From: Hyphomicrobiales bacterium
GTDB lineage: Bacteria; Pseudomonadota; Alphaproteobacteria; Rhizobiales; Rhizobiaceae
Reading direction: 5' to 3'
Assembly (NCBI GenBank): GCA_017305835.1
Contig: JAFKJY010000046.1
Span: 1-64,000, forward strand
DNA length: 64,000 bases
How positions within the stretch are numbered: the stretch's first letter is position 1; every line of letters starts with the position of its first letter. A program made the position numbers and the translations under genes. Below, piece after piece: positions 45,996 through 55,445 of this stretch. Under the pieces are notes generated by a model that was given only the letters and a program-made list of their open reading frames with translations, searched no databases and was not told the origin of the DNA.

Positions 45996-47030
45996 ATGAT
46001 GAACTCACGTTTTTCGCGTCGCCATATCCTGAAGACCGGCGCCGGGCTTGCCGGCGCGCTCGCCATGCCGGCGCTCGTCTCCAGCCGCGTGCTGGCGCAA
46101 TCCGGCACCAAGACCATCAACATGCAGCTCGGATGGCTGGGCGGCGGCAACCAGCTCGGCGAGGTGGCCGCCAAGCACATGGGCTATTTCGAGAAGGAAG
46201 GGCTGAATCTCGCGATCCAGCCGGGCGGCCCTTCCATCGACGGCGTGGCGATCGTCGCGTCCGGCCGCTACGAGATCGGCCAGGTGTCGTCCAGCCCGTC
46301 GCTGATGCTCGCCGCGTCGCAGAAGATCCCGGTCAAGGCGATCGGCGTCAGCGCGCAGCAGCATCCCTACGCGTTCTTCTCGCTGGCCTCCGCGCCGATC
46401 AACACGCCGCAGGACATGATCGGCAAGAAGATCGGCATCCAGGCGACCGGCAAGATCCTGCTCTCGGCGCTGCTGAAGAAGCACAACATCCCCGAAAGCC
46501 AGGTCGAAGTGGTCGTGATCGGCGCCGACATGACGCCGCTGGCGACCGGCCAGGTCAACGCGGTCACCGGCTGGCTGACCAACACCACGGCGATCGCCGG
46601 CGTCGGGCAGCCGGTCGTCGCGATGAAGATGTGGGACCACGGGGTGCAGCTCTACGCCAACCCGTACTACACGACCTCGGACATGCTGCAGAAGGATCCC
46701 GAGGCGCTCGACGGCTTCTTCCGCGCTGCCGGCAAGGGCTGGGAATACGCCAACTCCAACCGCGAGGCCGCGGTCGACCTGCTGATCAAGGAGTTCCCGA
46801 ACCTCGTCAAGAAGGACGAGCTGGCGGCGGCCGAGATCATGCTGGCGCATGTCTTCACCGAGGCGACCAAGAAGAACGGCTGGGCGACCTTCGATCCGGC
46901 CAACTGGGCCGAGCAGATCAAGCTCTATGACGAGCTCGGCCAGTTCTCGGCCGGAGCGCCGGCGCTGGACGACGTCATCTCCACGGCGGTTCTCGACGCC
47001 ACCGCAGCCGACCGCCCGAAGATCGGCTGA
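45996..47030 (+). CDS. ABC transporter substrate-binding protein (NMT1-like), Tat-exported
   Basis: A 344-residue periplasmic protein. The N-terminus has the Tat motif SRRHILKTG with a hydrophobic segment (GLAGALAMPALV) and a cleavage region VLAQS. NMT1-like features are KHMGYFEKEGLNLAIQPGG, MIGKKIGIQATGK and VTGWLTNTTAIAG. AAGGGGAA precedes two adjacent ATGs (45996 and 45999). It begins the nine-gene operon divergent from the LysR gene. Confidence 0.92.
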   Translation: MMNSRFSRRHILKTGAGLAGALAMPALVSSRVLAQSGTKTINMQLGWLGGGNQLGEVAAKHMGYFEKEGLNLAIQPGGPSIDGVAIVASGRYEIGQVSSSPSLMLAASQKIPVKAIGVSAQQHPYAFFSLASAPINTPQDMIGKKIGIQATGKILLSALLKKHNIPESQVEVVVIGADMTPLATGQVNAVTGWLTNTTAIAGVGQPVVAMKMWDHGVQLYANPYYTTSDMLQKDPEALDGFFRAAGKGWEYANSNREAAVDLLIKEFPNLVKKDELAAAEIMLAHVFTEATKKNGWATFDPANWAEQIKLYDELGQFSAGAPALDDVISTAVLDATAADRPKIG

Positions 47031-47043
47031 CGGGAGAGAGGCC

Positions 47044-47865
47044 ATGGCACTCGCCGCCTTCGACTACGAGACAAGGGAGCCGACGGCGATGGAGGGCCAC
47101 TCCGAAGCCGCCGTCGAGCTTACGCAGGTTTCGGTCCGGTTCACGACCGAGCGCGGCACCATCACCGCGCTCGACGGCATCGACCTCACCGTGCGCAAGG
47201 GCGGATTCCTGACGCTGCTGGGTCCGTCCGGCTGCGGCAAGTCGACCCTGCTGCGCGTCGTCGCCGACATCACCAAGCCGACCTCCGGTTCGGCCAGGGT
47301 GCTCGGCGGCGCGCCTTCGGCGGCAAGGTCGCGGCGCGACATCGGCTTCGTCTTCCAGGATGCCGCGCTGCTGCCCTGGCGAACGGTGCTCGAAAACGTC
47401 ACCCTGCCGCTGGAAGTCGGCGGCGGGGCGCCGGGCGGCCGGGCGCGCAATCCGCACGAACTGCTCGAGCTGGTCGGGCTCGCCGGCTGGGAAAAGGCGT
47501 TCCCGCACGAACTCTCGGGCGGCATGCGCCAGCGCGTGTCGATCGCCCGGGCGCTCATCTCGAGCCCCAAGCTGCTTTTCATGGACGAGCCGTTCGGGGC
47601 GCTCGACGAGATCACCCGCGACCGGCTGAACGAGGAGCTGCTCGCGGTCTGGGAACGCACCGGCACGACCATCCTGTTCGTGACGCACTCGATCTACGAG
47701 GCGGCGTTCCTCGGCCAGGAGGTGCTGCTGCTCGCGGCGCGGCCCGGCCGCGTCAAGGAGCTCGTTCCCGTCAACCTGCCCAGCCCGCGCAAGATCGCCA
47801 TGCGCGAGACGCCGGAATTCGTCTCGCTGGTCTCGCATCTGCGACGCGTCTTGGAGACATGCTGA
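47044..47865 (+). CDS. ABC transporter ATP-binding protein
   Basis: A 273-residue ATPase. Walker A is GPSGCGKSTLL, signature [16 protein letters not shown], Walker B LLFMDEPFGALDEITR, switch VTHSIYEAAF. About 15 extra N-terminal residues precede the domain. Start at 47044 after GGGAGAGAGGCC. Its stop overlaps the permease start (TGATG). Confidence 0.93.
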   Translation: MALAAFDYETREPTAMEGHSEAAVELTQVSVRFTTERGTITALDGIDLTVRKGGFLTLLGPSGCGKSTLLRVVADITKPTSGSARVLGGAPSAARSRRDIGFVFQDAALLPWRTVLENVTLPLEVGGGAPGGRARNPHELLELVGLAGWEKAFPHELSGGMRQRVSIARALISSPKLLFMDEPFGALDEITRDRLNEELLAVWERTGTTILFVTHSIYEAAFLGQEVLLLAARPGRVKELVPVNLPSPRKIAMRETPEFVSLVSHLRRVLETC

Positions 47866-48707
47866 TGTCCGTCACCACGCCCGATACCGCCGGCATGGGC
47901 GCCTTCGTCGACGACGACGGCGCGCAGCAGATCTATCTCGCCGCCAAACGGCGCATGATGTGGCGCCGCCGCCTCCTGCCGATCGCCGCGCTGGTGATCC
48001 TTCTCGTGATTTGGGAGATTTCGGTGATCGCGTTCGGCATCCGGCCGTTCATCGCCCCGGCTCCCAGCGCCGTGTTCAAGGTCCTGGTCAGCCGCTTCGA
48101 CATCCTGATGGTCAACCTGCTCCCGACCGCCATCGAGGCGGTCTCCGGCTTCCTCATCGGCAATCTGGCTGCGATCGCGATCGCCACCGCCTTCGCCTAC
48201 AAGGACACGCTGGAAGAGGCGTTCTTCCCCATCGCGGTGATGGTCAACACGATTCCCGTCGTCGCCAAGGCGCCGATCCTGGTGCTGCTGCTCGGCAACG
48301 GCATGGAGCCGAAGATCGCGATCGCGGCGATCATCTGCTTCTTCCCGACGCTGGTGAACATGACGCGCGGCCTGCGCGACGTGAACCCGCAGCAGCTCGA
48401 GCTGATGCACGTGCTGTCGGCCTCACCGCGCGAGGTGTTCCAGAAGGTGCGGCTGAAGAACTCGCTGCCCTACCTGTTCTCGGCGCTGAAGATCGCGGCG
48501 TCGACGGCGGTGATCGGCGCGATCGTCGGCGAATGGATCGGCTCCACCCAGGGCATCGGCGCGCTGATCATTCAGGCGACCTACAATTTCGACTCGCCGC
48601 TTCTCTACGCGACGATCGTCGTCGGCTCGGTGTTCTCCGCCACCTTCTTCGGCGTGATCTCCTGGGCCGAGTCCCGCGTCCTCACGTGGAACGTCGCCCG
48701 GACCTGA
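47865..48707 (+). CDS. ABC transporter permease (SsuC/TauC type)
   Basis: A 280-residue permease with six predicted helices. The contact loop reads MHVLSASPREVFQKVRLKNS. ATG at 47865 shares bases with the ATPase stop; an ATG at 47859 is the alternative. Single permease, so a homodimer with the preceding ATPase. Confidence 0.92.
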   Translation: MSVTTPDTAGMGAFVDDDGAQQIYLAAKRRMMWRRRLLPIAALVILLVIWEISVIAFGIRPFIAPAPSAVFKVLVSRFDILMVNLLPTAIEAVSGFLIGNLAAIAIATAFAYKDTLEEAFFPIAVMVNTIPVVAKAPILVLLLGNGMEPKIAIAAIICFFPTLVNMTRGLRDVNPQQLELMHVLSASPREVFQKVRLKNSLPYLFSALKIAASTAVIGAIVGEWIGSTQGIGALIIQATYNFDSPLLYATIVVGSVFSATFFGVISWAESRVLTWNVART

Positions 48708-48745
48708 TCCGCGGCGCTTCCCGACCTCTAGATCCGGAGTTTCCG

Positions 48746-50098
48746 ATGACGACTGCAACAATGATCGACGAGCCGGGCGGCAAGGTCCCGGTCGTGGCGG
48801 AGACCGACCTCGTCGTGGTGGGCGGAGGGCCCGCCGGCATCTCGGCCGCGGTCGCCGGCGCGCGCAACGGGCTGAACGTGCTGCTGCTGGAGCGCTACGC
48901 CTATCTCGGCGGCCTCGCTTCCGGCGGCATGGTTCTGGTTCTGGACGACATGTCCAACGGCCCCGAGATGACGGTGCGCGGCATCTGTGCCGAGCTGATC
49001 GACCGCATGACGACGATGGGGCTTTGCGTCACGCCGCCCGAGAAGGACTGGATCTCGGACACCGCGAAGTTCCAGCAATGGGCGCGATGGGGCGTCTACG
49101 ACTTCCATTCGCATCAGAAGCCCCAGCCGATCTGCTACGCGTCGGCCTTCGATCCGGATGGCTTCAAGCGCGCCTCCAACGATATGATCGCCGAGGCGGG
49201 CGTCAACCTGCGCCTGCATAGCTGGTTCTCCAGGGCGATCGTGGAGGACGGGACGATCAAGGGCGTGATCTGCGAATCCAAGAGCGGCCGCCAGGCGGTG
49301 CTGGGCAAGACCGTGATCGACGCGACGGGCGACCTCGACGTCGCGGCGTCCGCCGGTGCGGCTTTCAGCCGGGGCTCGTTCATCGTCACGACGGTGTTCC
49401 GCTTGGGCGGCATCGACACCGAGGCCGCCGAGCGCTTCGAATACCAGGAGCCGGAAGCCTTCGCCGTCGTCGACCGCGAAGCCAAGCGCATCATGGGCGG
49501 CTCGTGGGAGCGCTGGTGGCTGAAGACGCCGCTGCCGGGGATCGTCTGGTGCAACTGCCCGCATATGGGCGGCCTCGACGGAATCTCGGTCGAGGACCTG
49601 ACGCATGCCGACTTCCGCGGCCGCGAGCGCATCGCCGAGCTGGTCGCCTATGTCCGCGAGAAGATTCCGGGCTTCGAGAATGCCTTCGTCGTCGACGTCG
49701 CGCCGCAGGTCGGCGTGCGCACCTCGCGTCTGCTCGAAGGCGAATACGTCATGACCAAGGAGGACGTGGCGAACCGGCGGCATTTCCGCGACAGCGTGGC
49801 GCGCGGCCGCGACTACTACTATCCGTACCGTTCGCTGCTGCCGAAGGAAGTGAAGCAGATGCTCGTCGCCGGCCGGCACTATTCCTCGACGGCCGCGGCG
49901 CAGCGCATCTCGCGCGAGATCCCGCCCTGCATGGCGATGGGCGAGGCGGCCGGCGTCGCGGCGGCGCTGGCGATGAAGGCCGGCGTCACCGTCGACCGCG
50001 TCGACGTCGCCGAGCTGCAAAGGGTCCTGCGTGCCCAGGGCGCGGACCCGGGCGACCGGCCGGCCGCCAACGCCAACGTGCAGATTGCCGCGGAATGA
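48746..50098 (+). CDS. FAD-dependent oxidoreductase (FAD_oxidored family)
   Basis: A 450-residue flavoprotein. The dinucleotide motif is VVVGGGPAGISAAVAGARNG near residue 27, then LLERYAYLGGLASGGMVL, TVIDATGDLDVAASAG near 195, and MAMGEAAGVAAALA near the C-terminus for the second FAD contact. The family includes fumarate-reductase-like and dehydrogenase-type enzymes of unclear substrates. GGAG precedes the ATG. The fdxA-like gene downstream may be its electron partner. No signal peptide; cytoplasmic. Confidence 0.88.
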   Translation: MTTATMIDEPGGKVPVVAETDLVVVGGGPAGISAAVAGARNGLNVLLLERYAYLGGLASGGMVLVLDDMSNGPEMTVRGICAELIDRMTTMGLCVTPPEKDWISDTAKFQQWARWGVYDFHSHQKPQPICYASAFDPDGFKRASNDMIAEAGVNLRLHSWFSRAIVEDGTIKGVICESKSGRQAVLGKTVIDATGDLDVAASAGAAFSRGSFIVTTVFRLGGIDTEAAERFEYQEPEAFAVVDREAKRIMGGSWERWWLKTPLPGIVWCNCPHMGGLDGISVEDLTHADFRGRERIAELVAYVREKIPGFENAFVVDVAPQVGVRTSRLLEGEYVMTKEDVANRRHFRDSVARGRDYYYPYRSLLPKEVKQMLVAGRHYSSTAAAQRISREIPPCMAMGEAAGVAAALAMKAGVTVDRVDVAELQRVLRAQGADPGDRPAANANVQIAAE

Positions 50099-50112
50099 CG
50101 GGAGAGGATTTC

Positions 50113-51327
50113 ATGCAGCCGACGGGAAACCAGCCGCTTTCGGGCATCAGGGTCATCGACTTCACCCAGGTGATGCTCGGCCCCTGCTGCACGCAGGTGC
50201 TCGCCGACTATGGCGCCGACGTGATCAAGATCGAGCGGCCGGGCGCGGGGGACCTCTCCCGCACCTCCATCGCCGACGATCCCGACGGCCTCAACAATCC
50301 GGTGTTCCGCAGCCTGAACCGCAACAAGCGCTCGATCGCGCTCGACCTGCGCAAGGACGAGGCGAAGGAGGTCGTCTACGACCTGGTCAGGAACGCCGAC
50401 GTGGTGGTCAACAATTTCCGCGCCGGCGTGATGGAGCGCATGGGCTTCGGCTACGACAGGCTGTCCCAGATCAACCCCGGCATCATCTGCGCCTTCGGCT
50501 CGGGCTTCGGACCCTCCGGCCCGCTGTCGCACAAGGGTGGGCAGGACATCCTCGCCCAGGCGCTGTCGGGCGTCATGGCCCGGCGCGCCGACGAGGCGAC
50601 GCCGCTGTCCATCTATCCGACGGCGCTCTGCGACTACACCGCCGGCATGCATCTAGTGCAGGCGATCCTGCTGGCGCTCTTGCAGCGCGGCAAGACGGGC
50701 AGGGGGCAGTCGGTCTCGGTGTCGCTGTTCGAATCGACGCTCGCCATGCAGATGCAGGAAGCTGCGATGTGGCTGCAGCGCGGCAGGCACCTGAACTGGG
50801 GCGCCTTCCCGCTGACGGGCGTGTTCGAGACGACCGACCGCGCGGTGGTCATGGTCGGCGCCTTCAAGGCCAACCCGCTGAAGGACATCTGCGCCGCTCT
50901 CGGGCTGCCCGACCTGTCGGCCGAGCCGCGGCTCTCGACCTTCGCCGGGCAGGTCGAGCACAAGGCCGAGCTGCACCGGCGGTTCCGCGAGCGCTTCGCC
51001 TCCAACTCGACTGAATATTGGCTGTCGAAGCTGGAGGAACAGGACGTGCTCTGCGCGCCGGTACTGACGCTTCCGCAATCGCTCGATCACGGCCAGACCA
51101 AGGCGAACGGCTCGGTCATCGAGATCGCCGACGGGCGCGGCTCATACGAGCTCCTCGGCTCGCCCCTGACCATGGACGAAAGCGCGTTTGCGGTTCGCCA
51201 TGCCGCGCCCGACCTCGGCGGCGACGGCCGCGCCGTGCTCGAGGAGGCGGGTTACCCGCCCGAGCGGATCGAGGCCCTGATCTCGGCCGGCATCGTCGCC
51301 GGCGAAAAGCGCGGCGAGGCGGCATGA
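50113..51327 (+). CDS. CaiB/BaiF family CoA transferase
   Basis: A 404-residue Class III CoA transferase or acyl-CoA racemase. Family features are SGIRVIDFTQVMLGPCCTQV, LADYGADVIKIERPGAGD, NRNKRSIALDL and the catalytic Asp in TALCDYTAGMH near residue 175. An alternative start overlaps the FAD gene (ATGA at 50095); the ATG at 50113 has the better ribosome site. It activates a carboxylate to its CoA thioester for the hydratase encoded next. Confidence 0.92.
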   Translation: MQPTGNQPLSGIRVIDFTQVMLGPCCTQVLADYGADVIKIERPGAGDLSRTSIADDPDGLNNPVFRSLNRNKRSIALDLRKDEAKEVVYDLVRNADVVVNNFRAGVMERMGFGYDRLSQINPGIICAFGSGFGPSGPLSHKGGQDILAQALSGVMARRADEATPLSIYPTALCDYTAGMHLVQAILLALLQRGKTGRGQSVSVSLFESTLAMQMQEAAMWLQRGRHLNWGAFPLTGVFETTDRAVVMVGAFKANPLKDICAALGLPDLSAEPRLSTFAGQVEHKAELHRRFRERFASNSTEYWLSKLEEQDVLCAPVLTLPQSLDHGQTKANGSVIEIADGRGSYELLGSPLTMDESAFAVRHAAPDLGGDGRAVLEEAGYPPERIEALISAGIVAGEKRGEAA

Positions 51328-52103
51328 CCGTCAGCTTCACAGTCGAGAACCACGTCGCGCGCGTCACGATCGACCGGCCCGACCGCATGAACGCGGTCGA
51401 CCTGGCGACCGAGGCGGAACTCGTCCGCATCTGGGAGACGATCGAGAAGGACCGCGGCATCCGCGTCGTCGTGCTGACCGGAGCCGGCGATCGCGCCTTC
51501 TGCACCGGCGCCGACATGAAGGGCCAGTCGAGCGGTCTGTCGGGTCTGGAATACTGGGCGGCGCCGCGGCCCGGCGGCTTCGGCGGCATCGCGCTGAGGG
51601 ACACGCTCGACGTGCCGGTCATCGCGCGCGTCAACGGCCATGCGCTCGGCGGCGGCATGGAGATGGTGCTCGGCTGCGACATCGTCGTCGCGTCGGAGAA
51701 GGCCACCTTCGGCCTGCCCGAGCCGCGCGTCGGCCGGCTGGCGCTCGACGGCGGCATCGCCATGCTGACGCGGCGCATCGGCCATGTCGATGCGATGGGC
51801 ATGCTGCTGACGGGACGCCGCATCGGCGCCGAGGAGGCGCGCGCCTTCGGCCTCGTCAACGAGGTCGTCGCCGCCGACGCCCTCGACGCGGCCGTGGATC
51901 GCTGGATCGGCGAGATCCTCGCCTGCGCGCCGCTGTCGGTGCGCGCCATCAAGGCGATGGTGAGGGCCGGCGAGCGGATGAGCGCCCGGGAGGCGCAGAT
52001 GCTGCGCGTGCCGCAACTGGTCGAGGCGCTGAAGTCCGAGGACCAGAACGAAGGCGTCAAAGCGTTCCAGGAAAAGCGCCAGCCGAATTGGCAGGGACGC
52101 TGA
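51324..52103 (+). CDS. Enoyl-CoA hydratase/isomerase (crotonase) family
   Basis: A 259-residue crotonase. The oxyanion-hole segments are DRAFCTGADMKG and NGHALGGGMEMVLGCD. One catalytic Glu is in MEMVLG and the second in FGLPEPRVG. Length is normal. The ATG overlaps the CoA-transferase stop by 4 bp (ATGA), so the two proteins are made together. It would hydrate or isomerise the enoyl-CoA product. Confidence 0.92.
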   Translation: MTVSFTVENHVARVTIDRPDRMNAVDLATEAELVRIWETIEKDRGIRVVVLTGAGDRAFCTGADMKGQSSGLSGLEYWAAPRPGGFGGIALRDTLDVPVIARVNGHALGGGMEMVLGCDIVVASEKATFGLPEPRVGRLALDGGIAMLTRRIGHVDAMGMLLTGRRIGAEEARAFGLVNEVVAADALDAAVDRWIGEILACAPLSVRAIKAMVRAGERMSAREAQMLRVPQLVEALKSEDQNEGVKAFQEKRQPNWQGR

Positions 52104-52113
52104 GGCCTGGTCC

Positions 52114-52449
52114 ATGGTCTACGTCATCGCATCGACCTGCATCGACGTGAAGGACGGCGCCTGCCAGGTCGTCTGCCCGGTCGAGTGCATCTACGAGGGC
52201 GGGCGGATGATGTACATCCACCCGGTGGAGTGCATAAGCTGCGGGCTGTGTCTCTCCGTCTGCCCGGTCGACGCCATCTGGGAGGAGGACGATCTGCCGG
52301 GGCATGAAGAGCGCTTCCGGCGGATCAATGCCGAGTTCTTCGGCCCGGAGGTGACCGGATGGGGAGATCCCGGAGGAGCTTCCCCGACATACCGGACCGA
52401 CAAGGACCATCCCGAGGTCGCTTCGGCCCAGAGCAAGGAACACGCCTGA
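52114..52449 (+). CDS. 7Fe/8Fe ferredoxin, FdxA-like
   Basis: A 111-residue cytoplasmic ferredoxin. MVYVIASTCIDVKDGACQVV and CPVECIYEGGRMMYIHP hold the first cluster cysteines; ECISCGLCLSVCPVDAIWEE holds the second CxxCxxCxxxCP set. The family length is about 110. The N-terminal set is C-x7-C-x3-C-x3-C, the FdxA arrangement. It lies between the crotonase and the ALDH genes. It may transfer electrons to or from the flavoprotein of this operon. Confidence 0.9.
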   Translation: MVYVIASTCIDVKDGACQVVCPVECIYEGGRMMYIHPVECISCGLCLSVCPVDAIWEEDDLPGHEERFRRINAEFFGPEVTGWGDPGGASPTYRTDKDHPEVASAQSKEHA

Positions 52450-52450
52450 C

Positions 52451-53887
52451 ATGACAGTGCATCAGAACTTCATCGCCGGACGCAGGGTGGACGGCGGCGA
52501 AGCCGCGGACAACGTCAACCCCTCCGACACCAACGACGTGATCGGCGCCTATGCGCGCGCCTCGCGGGAGGACGCGCAGCAGGCGATCGCGGCGGCGCGG
52601 GCCGCCTTTCCGGCGTGGTCGCGCTCGGGCATCCAGCAGCGTCACGACATCCTGCTGAAGGTCTCGGCCGAGATCCTGGCGCGCAGGGACGAGCTCGGCC
52701 GACTGCTCGCCCGCGAGGAGGGCAAGACGCTGCCGGAAGCCGTAGGTGAAGTCGTCCGCGCCGGCCAGATCTTCGACTTCTTCGCTGGCGAGACGCTGCG
52801 GCTGGCGGGCGAGAAGCTTGCCTCGACGCGCCCCGGCATCGAGGTCGACGTCACGCGCGAGCCGGTCGGCATTGTCGGCATCATCACGCCATGGAACTTC
52901 CCCATCGCCATTCCCGCCTGGAAGATCGCGCCGGCGCTCGCCTATGGCAATTGCGTCGTGTTCAAGCCGGCCGATCTGGTTCCCGGCTCGGCCTGGGCGC
53001 TCTCCGACATCATCGTCCGCGCCGGCGCTCCGGCAGGCGTGTTCAACCTGGTGATGGGACGCGGCTCGGTCGTCGGCGACGCGATCCTGACGAGCCGCGA
53101 CATCGACGCCGTCACCTTCACCGGATCGGTGGCGACCGGCAGGAAGGTTGCCGCCGCCTGCGTCGAGCACATGCGCAAGTTCCAGCTCGAGATGGGCGGC
53201 AAGAACCCGCTGGTCGTCCTCGACGACGCCGACCTGGCGACGGCGGTCGAATGCGCCGCCAACGGTGCCTTCTTCTCCACCGGCCAGCGCTGCACCGCCT
53301 CGTCGCGGATCGTCGTCACCGAGGGCATCCACGACCGCTTCGTCGCAGCCCTCACCGAGCGGCTGAAGGGCCTCGTCGTCGACGACGCGCTGAAGGACGG
53401 CACCCATATCGGCCCGGTCGTCGACCAGAGCCAGCTCGACCAGGACATCTCCTACATCGACATCGGCAAGGCCGAGGGCGCGCGGCTCGCCTGGGGCGGC
53501 GAGCGGCTGAACCGGGCCGCACCCGGCTACTACCTGCAGCCGGCGCTCTTCACCGAGACGACCGCGGACATGCGGATCAACCGCGAGGAGATCTTCGGCC
53601 CGGTCGCCGGCGTCATCCGCGTCAGGGACTACGACGAGGCGCTGTCGGTCGCCAACGACACCGCCTTCGGCCTTTCGTCTGGCATCTGCACGACCAGCCT
53701 CAGGCACGCCGCGCATTTCAGGCGCAACGCCGAGGCGGGCATGGTGATGGTCAACCTGCCGACGGCCGGCGTCGACTACCATGTGCCATTCGGCGGCCGC
53801 AAAGGCTCGTCCTACGGCCCGCGCGAACAGGGCCGTTACGCGGCGGAGTTCTACACCACCGTCAAGACCGCCTACACGCTGCCGTAA
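52451..53887 (+). CDS. Aldehyde dehydrogenase, ketoglutarate-semialdehyde type
   Basis: A 478-residue NAD(P)-dependent dehydrogenase. Catalytic Cys in FFSTGQRCTASSR near 280, general base Glu in LEMGGKNPLVV near 250, and the oxyanion Asn in ITPWNFPIAIPAW. It most resembles alpha-ketoglutaric semialdehyde dehydrogenases of sugar-acid and hydroxyproline pathways. It is one base after the ferredoxin stop. With the DapA-family neighbour it could take a semialdehyde product to a TCA intermediate. Confidence 0.9.
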   Translation: MTVHQNFIAGRRVDGGEAADNVNPSDTNDVIGAYARASREDAQQAIAAARAAFPAWSRSGIQQRHDILLKVSAEILARRDELGRLLAREEGKTLPEAVGEVVRAGQIFDFFAGETLRLAGEKLASTRPGIEVDVTREPVGIVGIITPWNFPIAIPAWKIAPALAYGNCVVFKPADLVPGSAWALSDIIVRAGAPAGVFNLVMGRGSVVGDAILTSRDIDAVTFTGSVATGRKVAAACVEHMRKFQLEMGGKNPLVVLDDADLATAVECAANGAFFSTGQRCTASSRIVVTEGIHDRFVAALTERLKGLVVDDALKDGTHIGPVVDQSQLDQDISYIDIGKAEGARLAWGGERLNRAAPGYYLQPALFTETTADMRINREEIFGPVAGVIRVRDYDEALSVANDTAFGLSSGICTTSLRHAAHFRRNAEAGMVMVNLPTAGVDYHVPFGGRKGSSYGPREQGRYAAEFYTTVKTAYTLP

Positions 53888-53901
53888 CCGGGGGATTTCC
53901 A

Positions 53902-54837
53902 ATGGCTCAACTCAGGGGCGTCATCGCCGCCGCGGCGACGCCGGTCAAAGGCGACCTGACGATCGACCTCGACCATCTGGTGCGGCACTGCGCCTGGCTT
54001 CTCGGGAAGGGCGGCTGCGACGGCATCAACCTGCTCGGCACCACTGGCGAGGCGACCTCGTTCTCGACCGAACAGCGGCTTGCTGCGATGCGCGCGGTGG
54101 CGGGTGCCGGCCTGCCGCTCGACCGGTTCATGGTCGGCACCGGCGCCGCCGCCCTCGACGACGCGGTCAGGCTGACGGCGGAGGCAAAGGCGCTCGGCTT
54201 CGCCGGCGCGCTGCTGCTGCCGCCCTTCTACTACAAGGGCATCGATGCCGAGGGGCTGCTGGACTACGTCGACACGCTGGCGCGTCGGGTCGGCAGGGAC
54301 GGGCTGAAGCTCTATCTGTATCATTTCCCGGCCAATTCGGGCGTGCCCTACACGGCCGACGTCGTCGCGCGGCTGCGCGACGGGCTGCCCGACGCGCTGC
54401 TCGGGCTGAAGGACAGTTCGGGCGACCTCGACTATGCGGCCGGCCTGGTGCGCCGGCTGCCCGGCTTCGATGTCTTCCCGAGCGCGGAAGCCTCGCTCGC
54501 CCGGGCCGGGGAACTGGGCTTCGCCGGCTGCATCTCGGCCACCGCCAACGTCACCGGCCCCTTCGCGCAGGCCGGCTGGAGCGGGAAGGATGCTGCCGCC
54601 AGGGCTGCGGGCCTGGCCGCCGCCGTCGAAATCCGCGCGGCGATCGCGAAGTTTCCGCTGGTGGCAGCGGTGAAGGCCTCGCTGGCGCTGCTGACCGGCG
54701 AAGCCGCATGGCGCCGCATGATGCCCCCGCTTTGCGAACTGACGACCGACAAGGCGGCCTTGCTCGGACAGGCACTGGCGGCGACGGAACTCAAGTCGAA
54801 GCTGAATCCGGAGAAAGCTTTCGCGCAAAGCGCGTAG
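53902..54837 (+). CDS. DapA/N-acetylneuraminate lyase family protein
   Basis: A 311-residue TIM-barrel lyase. It has the family loop NLLGTTGEATSFS (residues about 43-55), the Schiff-base Lys in LGLKDSSGD near 172, and YLYHFPANSGVPY carrying the Tyr. Members cleave or dehydrate 2-keto-3-deoxy acids, deaminate hydroxypyrrolines or make dihydrodipicolinate. The true dapA is usually elsewhere. Last gene of the LysR-controlled operon, 14 bp after the ALDH, which suggests it supplies the aldehyde or keto acid to that enzyme. Confidence 0.88.
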   Translation: MAQLRGVIAAAATPVKGDLTIDLDHLVRHCAWLLGKGGCDGINLLGTTGEATSFSTEQRLAAMRAVAGAGLPLDRFMVGTGAAALDDAVRLTAEAKALGFAGALLLPPFYYKGIDAEGLLDYVDTLARRVGRDGLKLYLYHFPANSGVPYTADVVARLRDGLPDALLGLKDSSGDLDYAAGLVRRLPGFDVFPSAEASLARAGELGFAGCISATANVTGPFAQAGWSGKDAAARAAGLAAAVEIRAAIAKFPLVAAVKASLALLTGEAAWRRMMPPLCELTTDKAALLGQALAATELKSKLNPEKAFAQSA

Positions 54838-54911
54838 TCGACGGGTTCGACGGGAGATCAACTCGGGCACCATCACGAACCGCTTGAACTTTCCGCGCGA
54901 CTTCGCCGGAC

Positions 54912-55385
54912 CTACCGATCGCCCGTCTCTCGGACCACTTCGGTGCCGACGCGGACGATCGTCTTCAGGGTCTCGAGGAATTTTTCGCGTTCGGCGCGGT
55001 CCCATTCCTTGGCCCAGCCGGCGATGGCCTTGCGGCGGGCCGTGCGGATGCGCGCGATGATGTCGTCCCCGGCTTCGGTGGGCGCGAGGTAGCGCACGCG
55101 CTGGTCGAGCTCCGAGGGAACGCGTCTCACGAGACCGAGCGTCTCGAGCTTGGCGACCTGGCGGCTGACGGTGGAGTGGTCCTTGCCGGCGATAGCCGCC
55201 AGCTCGACCACGCTGATCGGCGCCTTGATCCCGATCCGCGATAGGAGCGGGAAGAGCGCCCGGTCGAGCTCGACCCCCGCAGCCTGAAGGATCGCCGCGT
55301 CGGGCTCCGGCCTGTTGAACAACCCCACCATGTCCATGAAGGCCGCGTGCATCTCGTCGGCCCATTCGTCGTCGCGCGTGCTCAT
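54912..55385 (-). CDS. MarR family transcriptional regulator
   Basis: A 157-residue winged-helix repressor. ISVVELAAIAGKDHSTVSRQ and VAKLETLGLVRRVPSELDQR form the recognition helix and wing, followed by VRYLAPTEAGDDIIARI. The ATG at 55385 is 79-89 bp from the divergent monooxygenase start. Two near-identical palindromes in the gap are its likely operators. Confidence 0.92.
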   Translation of the reverse strand: MSTRDDEWADEMHAAFMDMVGLFNRPEPDAAILQAAGVELDRALFPLLSRIGIKAPISVVELAAIAGKDHSTVSRQVAKLETLGLVRRVPSELDQRVRYLAPTEAGDDIIARIRTARRKAIAGWAKEWDRAEREKFLETLKTIVRVGTEVVRETGDR

Positions 55386-55388
55386 ACC

Positions 55389-55403
55389 CGTGCATCATGC
55401 ACG
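55389..55403. promoter_or_regulatory. MarR operator site 1
   Basis: CGTGCATCATGCACG is a perfect palindrome around a central C, three bases upstream of the marR start. A nearly identical copy lies 59 bp away next to the monooxygenase gene. Confidence 0.75.
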
Positions 55404-55445
55404 AATCTGCTGGACAGTCCATTGCGCCGCGGGGTATGGGTATAT

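Noticed and set aside
45996..46930. Alternative 325-residue frame overlapping the NMT1-like binding protein
   Set aside because: Shadow frame; the overlapping frame with a Tat signal and NMT1 motifs is clearly the gene.
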